Numbered from the stretch's first letter, positions 9,170 through 17,299 are shown. The stretch: 32,179 bases of DNA from Hyphomonas sp. UBA5111 (GCA_002414505.1 DHZF01000039.1:81469-113647); one strand, 5' to 3'. The notes: a model not told the origin generated them from the sequence alone. Translations and numbers: made by a program.

Positions 9170-9847
9170 TCAGTCCCGGTCCGGCGCATCGCCCCATGTC
9201 GCCAGGACGGCTTCTGTATCTGCCAGCAAGGCGCAATTCTTTTCGAGTGCGAGCAAGCCGCCGAAATGCAGCAATTCCTCATAAGCCGCACAGGCGTCTG
9301 ACACCACAACCACATTGAAGTTCCGGTGAAAGGCAGACCGCGCGGTTTGATCAACACAGCAGTCGGTAGTCACGCCCGCCACGATAAGTGTATCAATTCC
9401 GCGCGCGCGGAGCTGCTCCTCCAGATCGGTGCCGAAGAAGCCGTCGAACAGCACCTTCTCGACGTCGATGTCCCCTTCCTCCGGGAATAACCGAAAGTAA
9501 TCCGACCCGGGTTCATCTGCGCGGCAGATCGCATGCTGGCCGGGGTGTCCGCGCCACGCATACAGATTCTTGAGTGCGTCGGAATCTGTCTCTTCTCGTG
9601 TAACCACGCGGAGAAAAGCCACCGTCGCCCCCTGCGCTTTCGCCGCAGCGCGAAGGGTCTCCATCTTGTCGATGGCGGACGTGATCGAGGACATGTCGAC
9701 ACCGGCCATCCCGATCACACCCTCCGGCGATACGAAATCAACCTGAACATCAATCAGCAGGAGAGCCGTTCGCGCGGGCTCGATAATGTCTTTCAACAGG
9801 CCTGCACTCGTGTGCGGCAGAACCTCGACCGCAATGGACGAAGTCAT
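9170..9847 (-). CDS. Isochorismatase-fold cysteine amidohydrolase, RutB-like
   Basis: Cysteine hydrolase of 225 aa. Catalytic triad visible: Asp33 (LLIDVQVDF), Lys131 (VEKVLFDGF) and Cys164 (GVTTDCCVDQT, the second Cys). The TDxCV...TAR pattern and C-terminal half fit amidohydrolases such as RutB (ureidoacrylate), biuret, maleamate and nicotinamide hydrolases. Its ATG at 9847 directly follows the TAG of the flavin monooxygenase gene, so the two are translationally coupled. That neighbour is RutA-like, which makes a ureidoacrylate- or amide-type substrate produced by it the best guess. It is RutB-like by context and fold rather than by close similarity: the typical RutB N-terminal block is different. 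No rutC, rutD, rutE or rutF homolog is in the window. Confidence 0.9.
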   Translation of the reverse strand: MTSSIAVEVLPHTSAGLLKDIIEPARTALLLIDVQVDFVSPEGVIGMAGVDMSSITSAIDKMETLRAAAKAQGATVAFLRVVTREETDSDALKNLYAWRGHPGQHAICRADEPGSDYFRLFPEEGDIDVEKVLFDGFFGTDLEEQLRARGIDTLIVAGVTTDCCVDQTARSAFHRNFNVVVVSDACAAYEELLHFGGLLALEKNCALLADTEAVLATWGDAPDRD

Positions 9848-10966
9848 CTAGGCGGCCCCGGCAAGTGCAGGAAACTTGGCACGCAGCTTGGGCATGACCT
9901 GCTCTGCGAACAGGGGCATGGCAGAAATGTAGTCCGGGAAGATCAGCATAAGCCCATCAAGCCCTGACACTTCCAGCAATTCGCCAATTCTCTCGATGAC
10001 CGTATCGGGCGAGCCCGCCACATGGGGCGCCATGAAGGAAGATCTGGCCTTTTTCACGAAGGCGTTTTCCTTGCCAATCTCTGCATCCAGGAACCCATAA
10101 GCCCGCATCATACCGTGCAAGGCTTCCTCATCCAGGCCTTCGCGGTAGTGCTGGGCAGTCGCCTCAGCTTCCGCGTCCGTTTCCCCAAGCACAATCGTCT
10201 GCATGGCATAGGTGCGGATGTACCGCCCCATGTCTGCGGCAATGCCCTTCACCTTGTTGCTCGATAGCGCGAGTTTTTCCGGCACATCGCCGGAGAGGAA
10301 AATGGCGTCCATTTCATTGGCGCTGAACCGCATGCCCACTTCGGACGTCCCCGCGCAGACAAGAAAGGGTTTGGTCGAGGGCTTTGGGTCGGAAACACAA
10401 TCTTCCAACTGGAAGTACTTACCCTTCATCGTCACCGAAGGTTCGGTCCACAAGGCCTTGATCGCCTGAATCCATTCCAGAGCAAGATCGTAGCGGGCGT
10501 CATGGTCAACGCCTTCAGGCCACATGCCCATTTGAGAAAACTCACCCTTGTAGGACCCGGTCACCACATTCAGCCCGGCTCGCCCCCTGGAGACCTGATC
10601 AAGGGTCGCGATCATCTTGGCCACGGTGCTGGGATTCTGGAGAATGGTGTGAACCGTGGTCCAGACCTTCACGCGCTCGGTTACCTCTGCGAGCGCAGAC
10701 ATCGTCACGGTCGCATCAAGCGTCGAATTCCAGTGCTCGGTTTCTCCGCCATAGCCCCGATACTTCGCCATCGACATGATAAAATCATACCCATGCGTCT
10801 CGGCGAGAACGGCCACCTGACGGTTGTAGGCGTACGACCCATCCAGCTCGGGCTTGTTCTTCGACAGGATCCAGCCGCCATTTGCAATCGGCATGAAGAT
10901 TCCAAGATCCTTGCCTCCAACATCGGACGGCAGATCGAATTTTGTTGGCACTAATGGCTGAGACAT
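9848..10966 (-). CDS. LLM-class flavin monooxygenase, RutA-like
   Basis: FMN-dependent oxygenase of 372 aa in the bacterial-luciferase-like superfamily. Many segments read like E. coli RutA: GIFMPIANGGWILS near residue 22, YDFIMSMAKYRGYGG.TE.W near 60-79, MIATLDQVSRGRAGLNVVTG, MGMWP, the DC.V.P.P block, VCAGTSEVGMRFSA, and a C-terminal LIFPDY.SAM. RutA opens uracil between N3 and C4 with a flavin-N5-oxide species (shared with DszA and HcbA1) to give a ureidoacrylate-type product. The partner flavin reductase (RutF type) is absent here. Start is the ATG at 10966, with GAGGGAA 8 nt upstream; a longer in-frame start exists 12 codons above. It is directly followed by the RutB-like gene. The substrate may be a pyrimidine, another cyclic amide or a heteroaromatic ring; the Rieske, TauD and formamidase genes around it argue against a plain rut operon. 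Confidence 0.9.
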   Translation of the reverse strand: MSQPLVPTKFDLPSDVGGKDLGIFMPIANGGWILSKNKPELDGSYAYNRQVAVLAETHGYDFIMSMAKYRGYGGETEHWNSTLDATVTMSALAEVTERVKVWTTVHTILQNPSTVAKMIATLDQVSRGRAGLNVVTGSYKGEFSQMGMWPEGVDHDARYDLALEWIQAIKALWTEPSVTMKGKYFQLEDCVSDPKPSTKPFLVCAGTSEVGMRFSANEMDAIFLSGDVPEKLALSSNKVKGIAADMGRYIRTYAMQTIVLGETDAEAEATAQHYREGLDEEALHGMMRAYGFLDAEIGKENAFVKKARSSFMAPHVAGSPDTVIERIGELLEVSGLDGLMLIFPDYISAMPLFAEQVMPKLRAKFPALAGAA

Positions 10967-11044
10967 GCGTTCACTTCCCTCATTTCGATGCTGGATTATC
11001 ATCCGACATTTGGCCAGTATTCTTGACTAATCGCGCCTCAACTA

Positions 11045-11061
11045 TTGACCGGCTAAGTCAA
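11045..11061. promoter_or_regulatory. Inverted repeat upstream of the RutA-like gene (possible operator)
   Basis: TTGAC, seven bases, then GTCAA: a perfect 5-bp inverted repeat in the 115-nt gap between the ferredoxin stop and the RutA-like start. A gap this long in an otherwise compact cluster may hold a separate promoter. The repeat is short enough to arise by chance, and no regulator can be assigned to it. Confidence 0.2.
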
Positions 11062-11081
11062 CGCGCCCTCGCGCTACCCGG

Positions 11082-11402
11082 TCAGTCCTCCTCAGGAGCA
11101 ACTTCAACGCACAAACCCGACAAGGCCTCGGTCACGATGATCTGGCAAGACAGTCGCGACCCGGGACGCGCATTCTCTGAGAAGTCCAGCAATTCACGCT
11201 CGGACTCAGATGCTTCTCCAGCAAGTTCACTGAACTCTTCCGCCACATAGACATGACACGTCGCACAAGCACACGCCCCTCCGCAAATCGCGGCAATGTC
11301 TTCCACGCCCGAATTCGAAATGGCTTCCATCACACTATGTCCGGCGGTTGCTTCGATGACCGCCTCTTCTCCAGACCTTTTGACAACACGCAATTGCGGC
11401 AT
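11082..11402 (-). CDS. [2Fe-2S] ferredoxin, adrenodoxin/putidaredoxin type
   Basis: Soluble one-electron carrier of 106 aa. Cluster ligands are Cys40, Cys46 and Cys49 in the CGGACACATCHVYV block, and a fourth Cys in RLSCQI, the arrangement of vertebrate-type ferredoxins that feed cytochrome P450s and Rieske oxygenases. Start is the ATG at 11402 with AGAGG 9 nt upstream. It lies 56 nt after the TauD-like gene and 115 nt before the RutA-like gene. No P450 or ferredoxin reductase is in the window, so the obvious client is the Rieske oxygenase at 17314, with the reductase encoded elsewhere. The TauD enzymes take electrons from 2-oxoglutarate and do not need it. Confidence 0.95.
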   Translation of the reverse strand: MPQLRVVKRSGEEAVIEATAGHSVMEAISNSGVEDIAAICGGACACATCHVYVAEEFSELAGEASESERELLDFSENARPGSRLSCQIIVTEALSGLCVEVAPEED

Positions 11403-11458
11403 TCAATTCATCCTCTGTTGTTGCATGGGTCGGCGCGGCGGATTGATTGCCCGAGCAA

Positions 11459-12538
11459 TCAGGAAATCAGTCTCGGCACGGCCGCATCCACGATCCGGAA
11501 CTTACCCGCAGTGTCATCCTCCACGCCCTCGCGCGGCTTCTCCCGGACCTGAACTACGCCGTTTTTTCCAAAGCCTTCGACGACAGGCCGGCCAGCATCT
11601 CGGCTCAACCACAGTCTCAACAGGTGCCGCTTACGTTGCGGCTCGGGATGATCAAAGAACTCGGTCCGGGAATGCAGCGCGGCATAATTTGACAACCACT
11701 GAATATCGCCGGGACGGAAATCCATATCGATGGCCATACCCGGCTCGTAAGTGATCTCGTCAAACAGAGCGAGCACCTCCTTCTGCGCCTCGCTCAGCTG
11801 GGGGACACCGGGATAAGCCTGGGCGGTCAGGATATACAGGGACCCTGCATACATGCTGAACACGCCCTCCTCGATGCTGATAACGGGTGAAGTGTAGGTG
11901 TTGGCTGGTGCGTTATGATCCTGCCGACGCCAGTCCCAGTGAAAGGGTTCCAGCAGCAGCGGCGCCAAATCTGGCCGGCGTCGCAAAATCTCATTGTAGA
12001 TTTCAGCACCCGACACAAGACAAGACGCGCCGCCTGCCTTTGCCGGCCGCAAGCACATCAAGGCCACGACATCCGAACTGTCGGAATGAAAGACCAGCTT
12101 GTCACGAACCTTCGAAGACAGCGCGGTCGGATCGTCCATCGTCTTGTCCGACGTTGCATAGATATGATCGAGCAAGTCGCCCATTTCGTTCTGCCGGATC
12201 GGGTCGCCCATATGCAGGCCGAGAATGTAGTAGATCGCGGAAGAAAGCGCGTCGGAATAGAGATGGGTTTTCAATCCCCGGACGAGCACAAACCCCCTGC
12301 CCGTATCAACATCCCGCCCCCATTCCTTGATCGCATCGGCGCACGCGTCCAGCGGATAGTCGGAGGCCTGCACGAAACGCAGGTCCGGATCGGCGTCAAC
12401 GAACTTCGCACCAAGCTCCTCTAGCTCGGCGATCTGGGCTGGAGACAGATGATAGATCCATTCTTCCCCCTCCTTGATCTGGTCACCCCGCCATGCTGCA
12501 GCGCTGGTTACGGGCTCACATATTTCCATCGTGCTCAT
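11459..12538 (-). CDS. TauD/TfdA-like 2-oxoglutarate dioxygenase (359 aa)
   Basis: A second member of the non-heme Fe(II)/2-oxoglutarate dioxygenase superfamily, longer than classical TauD (about 280 aa) and nearer in shape to gamma-butyrobetaine-hydroxylase-like or clavaminate-synthase-like members. Predicted iron ligands are His151 and Asp153 (VFHSDSSD) and distal His289 (NYAALHSRTEF); Arg304 or Arg308 in the RKRHLLRLWLS region would anchor 2-oxoglutarate. The N-terminal 80 residues have no obvious enzyme motif and may form a lid. Start is the ATG at 12538, chosen for GGAG 6 nt upstream; a TTG four codons above is also in frame. It precedes the ferredoxin gene. The substrate is unknown. Confidence 0.9.
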   Translation of the reverse strand: MSTMEICEPVTSAAAWRGDQIKEGEEWIYHLSPAQIAELEELGAKFVDADPDLRFVQASDYPLDACADAIKEWGRDVDTGRGFVLVRGLKTHLYSDALSSAIYYILGLHMGDPIRQNEMGDLLDHIYATSDKTMDDPTALSSKVRDKLVFHSDSSDVVALMCLRPAKAGGASCLVSGAEIYNEILRRRPDLAPLLLEPFHWDWRRQDHNAPANTYTSPVISIEEGVFSMYAGSLYILTAQAYPGVPQLSEAQKEVLALFDEITYEPGMAIDMDFRPGDIQWLSNYAALHSRTEFFDHPEPQRKRHLLRLWLSRDAGRPVVEGFGKNGVVQVREKPREGVEDDTAGKFRIVDAAVPRLIS

Positions 12539-12589
12539 GATGATCTCCAAACTCGGTTCACAGGGTTTTCGTCATCGAAAGGCTAGGAT

Positions 12590-12616
12590 GGCGGGTAGCA
12601 GAGGTCTTGCCCCGCC
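12590..12616 (-). terminator. GC-rich hairpin after the SDR gene
   Basis: GGCGGG at 12590-12595 pairs perfectly with CCCGCC at 12611-12616, and GCA/TGC inside can add three pairs. On the minus strand it lies about 43 nt after the SDR stop at 12659 and before the TauD-like start at 12538, a sensible place for the four-gene VOC-MFS-kinase-SDR operon to end. No U-tract follows, so the terminator role is tentative. Confidence 0.35.
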
Positions 12617-12658
12617 CGACACAAATTCTTTCCAGCTTCTCAAATGACATCGAAATCC

Positions 12659-13492
12659 TCACATGCCGTCTGCAGAAACTGACAGGCTGACATTCTTGTA
12701 CGCTTCAATGCCATCGCTCAGGTCCGCCAAATGGCCTTTGGCGTATTTATAGGCATCCGCCCCCAACAGGAGCAGCTTGGGCGGGACGTCCATATCGACC
12801 ACTTCGGATATGGCGCGCGCGATCTTCTGGGGAGAACTTGGTTCCTTGCCCTTTCCCCCGGTAAGAACTTCGCGGGCTAAATGCGCCGTTCCATCATAGT
12901 CGGATATGGTTGGCGGAACGGATTTGAGAGACCCGCCGGCAAAATCAGTACGCATGCCGCCCGGAGCCACATTGGTGACATGGACTCCCAAAGGCTGGAC
13001 TTCATCGGCCAATGTCTGCCCGATGCATTCCATGGCATATTTGCTGGCACCGTAAATTCCGGTCCCGGCCCAAGGCGCCAGACCGCTCACCGATGTGATA
13101 TTGATGATATGACCTCTGCGATGCCGCCGCATGCCCGGAAGCACGGCCTGGATCATCGCAACCGCGCCCAGCACATTGACCTCGAACAGATCCTTGATTG
13201 TCTCAAGGGGTGTTTCCTCGATGGCTCCCGTCAATCCGGTGCCAGCATTGTTCACGAGGACGTCGATACGCCCGAAGCGATCCTCAATCTCATTGACTGA
13301 CGGGACAATGTCGTCGAACCGCGTAACATCCAGAAAGATCGGGACAGCGCGTTCTGGATCAGACGCTGCAAAGGCTTGCTTGTCGCGCCCTGACCGCACG
13401 GTCCCGACCACCCGGTCGCCACGCTGCAACACGATTTCTGCCAGGTCTTTTCCAAGGCCCTTGCCTACGCCCGTGATAAGCCACGTTTTCAT
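12659..13492 (-). CDS. Short-chain dehydrogenase/reductase (277 aa)
   Basis: Classical SDR that oxidises or reduces an alcohol/carbonyl with NAD(P). Cofactor motif TGVGKGLG at residues 7-14, NNAG at 81-84, and catalytic Ser134, Tyr147 and Lys151 (IYGASKYAM). Arg33-Arg36 in TVRSGR after the second strand would favour NADP. The long C-terminal tail (beyond about 240) is typical of the extended 270-290 aa SDRs with broad substrates. The ATG at 13492 overlaps the stop of the upstream ribokinase gene as ATGA, so translation is coupled. It is the last gene of the VOC-MFS-kinase-SDR operon. The substrate is unknown. Confidence 0.93.
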   Translation of the reverse strand: MKTWLITGVGKGLGKDLAEIVLQRGDRVVGTVRSGRDKQAFAASDPERAVPIFLDVTRFDDIVPSVNEIEDRFGRIDVLVNNAGTGLTGAIEETPLETIKDLFEVNVLGAVAMIQAVLPGMRRHRRGHIINITSVSGLAPWAGTGIYGASKYAMECIGQTLADEVQPLGVHVTNVAPGGMRTDFAGGSLKSVPPTISDYDGTAHLAREVLTGGKGKEPSSPQKIARAISEVVDMDVPPKLLLLGADAYKYAKGHLADLSDGIEAYKNVSLSVSADGM

Positions 13493-14421
13493 CCCGGCAT
13501 CTCCGCTGCTGTCATTTCAAACATTGCCAATTCAATATCTTCCCGCGCAGGCATCGCCGAGGCCGCACCATCCCTTTCAACAGAAAGGGAGGCAGCAACT
13601 GAAGCGAACTGGATTGCTTGATTCAACGCATCTCCCTCGGCCAGGCGCGCACACAGGGCACCGCAAAAACAGTCGCCCGACCCTGTCGTGTCTCGCACTT
13701 TTGTGAGGCGGGCCGGTGTGAAATCAAGGCCGTTCCAGGTGATCGCCAAAGCGCCGGCGGCGCCGCAGGTCAGGACAATCACCTGTTCTCTGTGCGAAAT
13801 GAGCGCTCTTGCCAAAGTCGTGATGTCCTCGACATCTTCGGGCAGTGCCTCGATTCCGGCATAGAAAGCCATCTCCGACTCATTCAGGACAAGAATGTCC
13901 GTTAGCGGAAATAATGCATCCCGCGCCTCAGCAATAGCCGGTGCGGCGTTCAGAACGGTGAGCGCTCCGAGATCCCGATGCTTTGTAAAGAATTCGACGG
14001 TTGATGGGATAGGCGTTTCCAGCTGCGCCAGCACAACTTTGCTCGGTTCGAGTGTCCCGCCCCTCAGGCCCAACCGAGCATTGGCGCCCGCATCCACAAT
14101 AATGAGATTTTCACCGTGCTGATCGACGCAGACATAGGCCCGGCCGCTGGACGCGCCGGGAACTGGTTCGACATTGGAAACGGGAACAGTATGCGCCTGC
14201 AACTGTGACATCAGCCACTCGCCGTCTTCGTCGTCCCCTATGCAGGCATGAAATCGCAATTCCGCACCGGACCGAGCCGCGCTGACAGCTTGGTTGGCCC
14301 CCTTGCCTCCAAGGAACCGGTCAAACGCCAGCGCATGGACGGTCTCTCCGGCTCGGGGAAGTTCACGCACGCGCAACACCGCGTCCACATTCACGCTTCC
14401 AAGTATCTCCAGCGCAGTCAT
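13489..14421 (-). CDS. PfkB-family sugar kinase, ribokinase-like
   Basis: ATP-dependent kinase of 310 aa, probably phosphorylating a pentose such as ribose. The N-terminal GSVNVDAVLRVRELPRAGET and GGKGANQAVSAAR (residues 39-50) are ribokinase hallmarks, and the C-terminal anion-hole motif is TTGSGDCFCGAL with catalytic base Asp250. The usual GAGD is GSGD here. The start ATG at 14421 overlaps the upstream MFS stop (ATGA) and its own stop overlaps the SDR start, so it sits in a four-gene coupled operon with VOC, MFS and SDR genes. A ribokinase in a ring-oxidation cluster suggests a sugar released from a glycoside or nucleoside. No nucleoside hydrolase or phosphorylase is in the window, so this remains a hypothesis; non-ribose substrates of the PfkB family are also possible. 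Confidence 0.92.
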   Translation of the reverse strand: MTALEILGSVNVDAVLRVRELPRAGETVHALAFDRFLGGKGANQAVSAARSGAELRFHACIGDDEDGEWLMSQLQAHTVPVSNVEPVPGASSGRAYVCVDQHGENLIIVDAGANARLGLRGGTLEPSKVVLAQLETPIPSTVEFFTKHRDLGALTVLNAAPAIAEARDALFPLTDILVLNESEMAFYAGIEALPEDVEDITTLARALISHREQVIVLTCGAAGALAITWNGLDFTPARLTKVRDTTGSGDCFCGALCARLAEGDALNQAIQFASVAASLSVERDGAASAMPAREDIELAMFEMTAAEMPG

Positions 14422-15713
14422 GAAGAAGGTGACTCCTGCGAATGCGATGGTCGCTGCAGTCCAAAGGCTGGCAGAAGGAGGATGAGCCCGGCTCCAATCG
14501 CCAGAAATACTGAAAGCACCCAGACCGATGTTTCATAGCTGCCGGTCAAGTCGAACCCGATATCCATCAACACCGGGGCGCCACCCTGAAAAATAATGAC
14601 CACCGAATAATAGACCCCGATGATCACTCCGAAATATTTCAGACCGAAATAGCGCGAGACGAAATAGGACAGGCAGCCGAACTCTGCGCCCAGGCCAATG
14701 CCCATCAAGGCCGCGCCGAAATAGATGACAGCCAAAGACGTACTGAACTGGAAACATAGAAGCCCCAATATCGCGGCTGCGAACATGGGAACTGCGACGG
14801 TGGGCACGTAGAACTTGTCGAGCAGGTACCCCGTCATGACCTGCCATCCGGCCGTGACCAGCGCGAAAATACTGATCGCCAGAGCGGCCTGCTGGAGGGG
14901 AATACCCCGATCCATAAGCATGGGGACAACATGGGTAAATATGGCCGTCATGCAGCCGGCTCCGAGCGCGACGGCCGCCATCAGGACCCAGAACGTACGG
15001 GTGGCGACAGCCTCCCCCAGGCTGAGCCCCGGCAAAGGCGAGGCCGAAGCCGTTTGCGGCCCTGTTTCCTCTGCGCGCCGCATGATTTCCTCTACCCTGC
15101 CCGGCGCATCTCTTAGCAGGGCAAATAGGGTCGGAAATCCAAGACCGAACACAATCAGACCGATGCCCATATAGGCCCCGCGCCAACCGAACTGAACCAG
15201 CATCAAGCCTGCCAGAATGGGCATGAGGGTTGATCCAATCCCATTCCCGAAACCGGCAGCAACCCCCAGCATCAATCCGCGCTTTTCATCGAACCATTCG
15301 GAAATAACCTTCGAATAGGCCGGCGTGGAAGGTATAGCCCCAGCCGCCCCGACAAGCGCAAACAACAAGTAGAATTGCAGTATCGACCCATCAGCCAAGG
15401 CCAGGGCAGCAATCGCCGGGGCAAACATCACATTGCCGAACAGGATAACGCGTCGAGAACCCCAACGATCAGACAGTCGGCCTGCGATGGGATAGATGAT
15501 TGCCGACATGACCGCCGTCAGAAGCAGCACGCCCGACACGGTCGCACGCGGCCATCCGAATTCGGTGGATATGGGCACGAGAAAGAGGCTGAAGACGGCG
15601 CTGACAGCTGGTGTCGTGCTGACAATGTTGCCCACGGTTGCAGCCACGACGACACCCAGCCGCCTGGTGTCACGCTTTTGCCCGATTATCTCCGCGCCTG
15701 TCGCCTCGGTCAT
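14418..15713 (-). CDS. MFS transporter, monocarboxylate/oxalate-formate-antiporter-like
   Basis: Inner-membrane permease of 431 aa with about 12 helices. The loop between helices 2 and 3 carries the MFS motif GRLSDRWGSRRVI near residues 78-90, and EWFDEKRGLMLG follows helix 4, as in the monocarboxylate/oxalate:formate group. The central cytoplasmic loop (about 205-225) is charged (RVEEIMRRAEE). The ATG at 15713 overlaps the VOC gene stop and the MFS stop overlaps the ribokinase start, so it is fully embedded in the operon. This suggests uptake of the compound that the kinase and SDR act on. It is not visibly close to the other two MFS proteins in the window. The substrate is unknown. Confidence 0.92.
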   Translation of the reverse strand: MTEATGAEIIGQKRDTRRLGVVVAATVGNIVSTTPAVSAVFSLFLVPISTEFGWPRATVSGVLLLTAVMSAIIYPIAGRLSDRWGSRRVILFGNVMFAPAIAALALADGSILQFYLLFALVGAAGAIPSTPAYSKVISEWFDEKRGLMLGVAAGFGNGIGSTLMPILAGLMLVQFGWRGAYMGIGLIVFGLGFPTLFALLRDAPGRVEEIMRRAEETGPQTASASPLPGLSLGEAVATRTFWVLMAAVALGAGCMTAIFTHVVPMLMDRGIPLQQAALAISIFALVTAGWQVMTGYLLDKFYVPTVAVPMFAAAILGLLCFQFSTSLAVIYFGAALMGIGLGAEFGCLSYFVSRYFGLKYFGVIIGVYYSVVIIFQGGAPVLMDIGFDLTGSYETSVWVLSVFLAIGAGLILLLPAFGLQRPSHSQESPSS

Positions 15714-16201
15714 TCGCTTGTATACCCTTCCGGAATTACAGGATCCGCGCCGCCCTTTCTCCAGAGGATGATTTCATTTCCCCAAGGGTCCCGGAACGCA
15801 TCGTTGAATCCGTTGAATTCCTTCCAGTAATGATTTCGCCAAAGAGTTTCAGCGCCGCGCTCCACAGCCGCAGACATGATGCGATCAACGCTGTCGTCTT
15901 CGCTCACCAAAACCCAAAGGCGCGAAGACCGGACCTGTGGTGACAAGCTGCGGGGGTCGACGCCGGATGCGTCTGGATTAGGACGGAGATTTGCAACATT
16001 CCCTATCCCGATATGGAGGTTTCCGATCTCACTCTCTGACCCATCAGGATTTTTGAAGTTTCCGCCTGGCACCATTCGGCAATACTGACCATTCATGCGA
16101 ACATCGTCCTCCCATCCCATCACGTCGGCATAGAATTTTCCGGCCTTGACCGGATCATCCGACATGAGGTCGACGAAAATGAGTGTGTTTGGGCTGGTCA
16201 T
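15710..16201 (-). CDS. VOC-family protein (glyoxalase/bleomycin-resistance/dioxygenase fold)
   Basis: Small protein of 163 aa with the paired beta-alpha-beta-beta-beta architecture of the vicinal oxygen chelate superfamily. The opening IFVDLMSDDPVKAGKFYADVMGW and the closing AFRDPWGNEIILW are the two characteristic half-motifs. VOC members include glyoxalases, epimerases, extradiol dioxygenases and binding-only resistance proteins, so the reaction cannot be fixed. Start is the ATG at 16201 with AAGGA 6 nt upstream; it is the first gene of the operon with MFS, ribokinase and SDR (four-base overlaps throughout). It lies 60 nt downstream of the AraC-type regulator, which may control it. Confidence 0.9.
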   Translation of the reverse strand: MTSPNTLIFVDLMSDDPVKAGKFYADVMGWEDDVRMNGQYCRMVPGGNFKNPDGSESEIGNLHIGIGNVANLRPNPDASGVDPRSLSPQVRSSRLWVLVSEDDSVDRIMSAAVERGAETLWRNHYWKEFNGFNDAFRDPWGNEIILWRKGGADPVIPEGYTSE

Positions 16202-16261
16202 ACATATTCCTTATGCTTACGTTTTAAGATTTCCGGTAGGAAACGGCCTCAGAAATCATGC

Positions 16262-17299
16262 TTACAATCGGTCCTTCGAGAACTCTTGATACTCCCCCCA
16301 CAATTTGTTGACCTCCATCTCGTCCTTGACCTGGTTCGCCAGCCCAGACCTTCGGTGCTCGCGCGGGGATGCGCCGAAATGATCCCGAAAACTCCGGCTA
16401 AAATGCGCTGAACTGCTGAACCCCCAGCGAAATGCCACTTCGGAAATGGATTCCTGTGCGTGGAGCGGGCTGATCAGATCTGCATGGCACCGGTCCAGTC
16501 GCCTCTTCTTGAGGTATCCACTGAAGCTCCGCCCATCCGCCGCAAAAAGGCGCTGCAGATATCGGGGCGACACGCCGACTTCGTCCGCCGCCTTCCCGAT
16601 TGTCAGGTCAGGATCCCAAAGCAGGGTTTCCAATGTCTGCTGAATTCGGTGTAGATGCGCAGCTCGCGCACCCTTGGCCCCACCTAGAGATCGCTTGCCC
16701 GCAATGCCGAGCAGCTTACTGGAGAGCATTTCTATCAGAGCGAGCTCAACGGGACTCAAATCCGGCGGGGAGATGTCTCCAATCTCATCCGCGAGGATAC
16801 GCAGCATGCTGATCAGCATGCGCCCTACTCCGGACTCGCCACCGAATGCCCCTGCCTTGTAGTGGGTCGGCGCAATCAATCGGCCGCCTAATGCCACAGC
16901 CGGAATGCGAACAAACAGAATGGCGTTGTTCTCGCTCACTTCCAGCCTGGAATCGTGCCGTGTCGCGCCATAGACAATCATTTCATTGTCCACATTCACC
17001 AGGAGGTCGTCAGCACTGAACCGGGCCTCTCCCTTCAGCAGAAGCAACAACCAGAGACCCGCGCCCTGCTCCAATTCACGGCCATCAATCACCTGACGTC
17101 CGGATTCGATACGGGCAAATTGCAGGCCCATCGTCGAAGTCTGGATAATCATGCGCCCGTCAACCGGCAGCCCCTCAGGATCGGAGACGAATGGCAGTCG
17201 CAAGCGACGCATGGCATTCGCCCACGCCGCATTTCGCTCTGAGGGCGGAACAGACCGCGTGTGGAATCTCCATGTGGTGGGGTGGTCAGGCGACTGCAC
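16262..17299 (-). CDS. AraC-family transcriptional regulator, FeaR-like
   Basis: Regulator of about 345 aa. The N-terminal half resembles the AraC-binding-like domain of FeaR-type activators (W.FHTRSVPPSERNAAWANAMRRL near the start, LWLLLLLKGEARFSADD). The C-terminal AraC/XylS domain has two helix-turn-helix units: LTIGKAADEVGVSPRYLQRLF and SISEVAFRWGFSSSAHFSRSFRDHFGASPREHR. I chose the GTG at 17299, which follows the Rieske stop by 14 nt. A GTG at 17365 is also in frame but would overlap the Rieske gene by 52 nt and add residues unlike the family. Its DNA-binding domain is very similar to that of the AraC-acetamidase fusion at 18649, so the two are paralogs and may share operators. It probably controls nearby catabolic genes in response to a pathway compound. 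Confidence 0.92.
   Translation of the reverse strand: MQSPDHPTTWRFHTRSVPPSERNAAWANAMRRLRLPFVSDPEGLPVDGRMIIQTSTMGLQFARIESGRQVIDGRELEQGAGLWLLLLLKGEARFSADDLLVNVDNEMIVYGATRHDSRLEVSENNAILFVRIPAVALGGRLIAPTHYKAGAFGGESGVGRMLISMLRILADEIGDISPPDLSPVELALIEMLSSKLLGIAGKRSLGGAKGARAAHLHRIQQTLETLLWDPDLTIGKAADEVGVSPRYLQRLFAADGRSFSGYLKKRRLDRCHADLISPLHAQESISEVAFRWGFSSSAHFSRSFRDHFGASPREHRRSGLANQVKDEMEVNKLWGEYQEFSKDRL

Noticed and set aside
9170..10966. A complete rut (pyrimidine utilisation) operon
   Set aside because: Only RutA-like and RutB-like genes are present; no rutC, D, E, F or G homolog was found in the window and the neighbours belong to other families.
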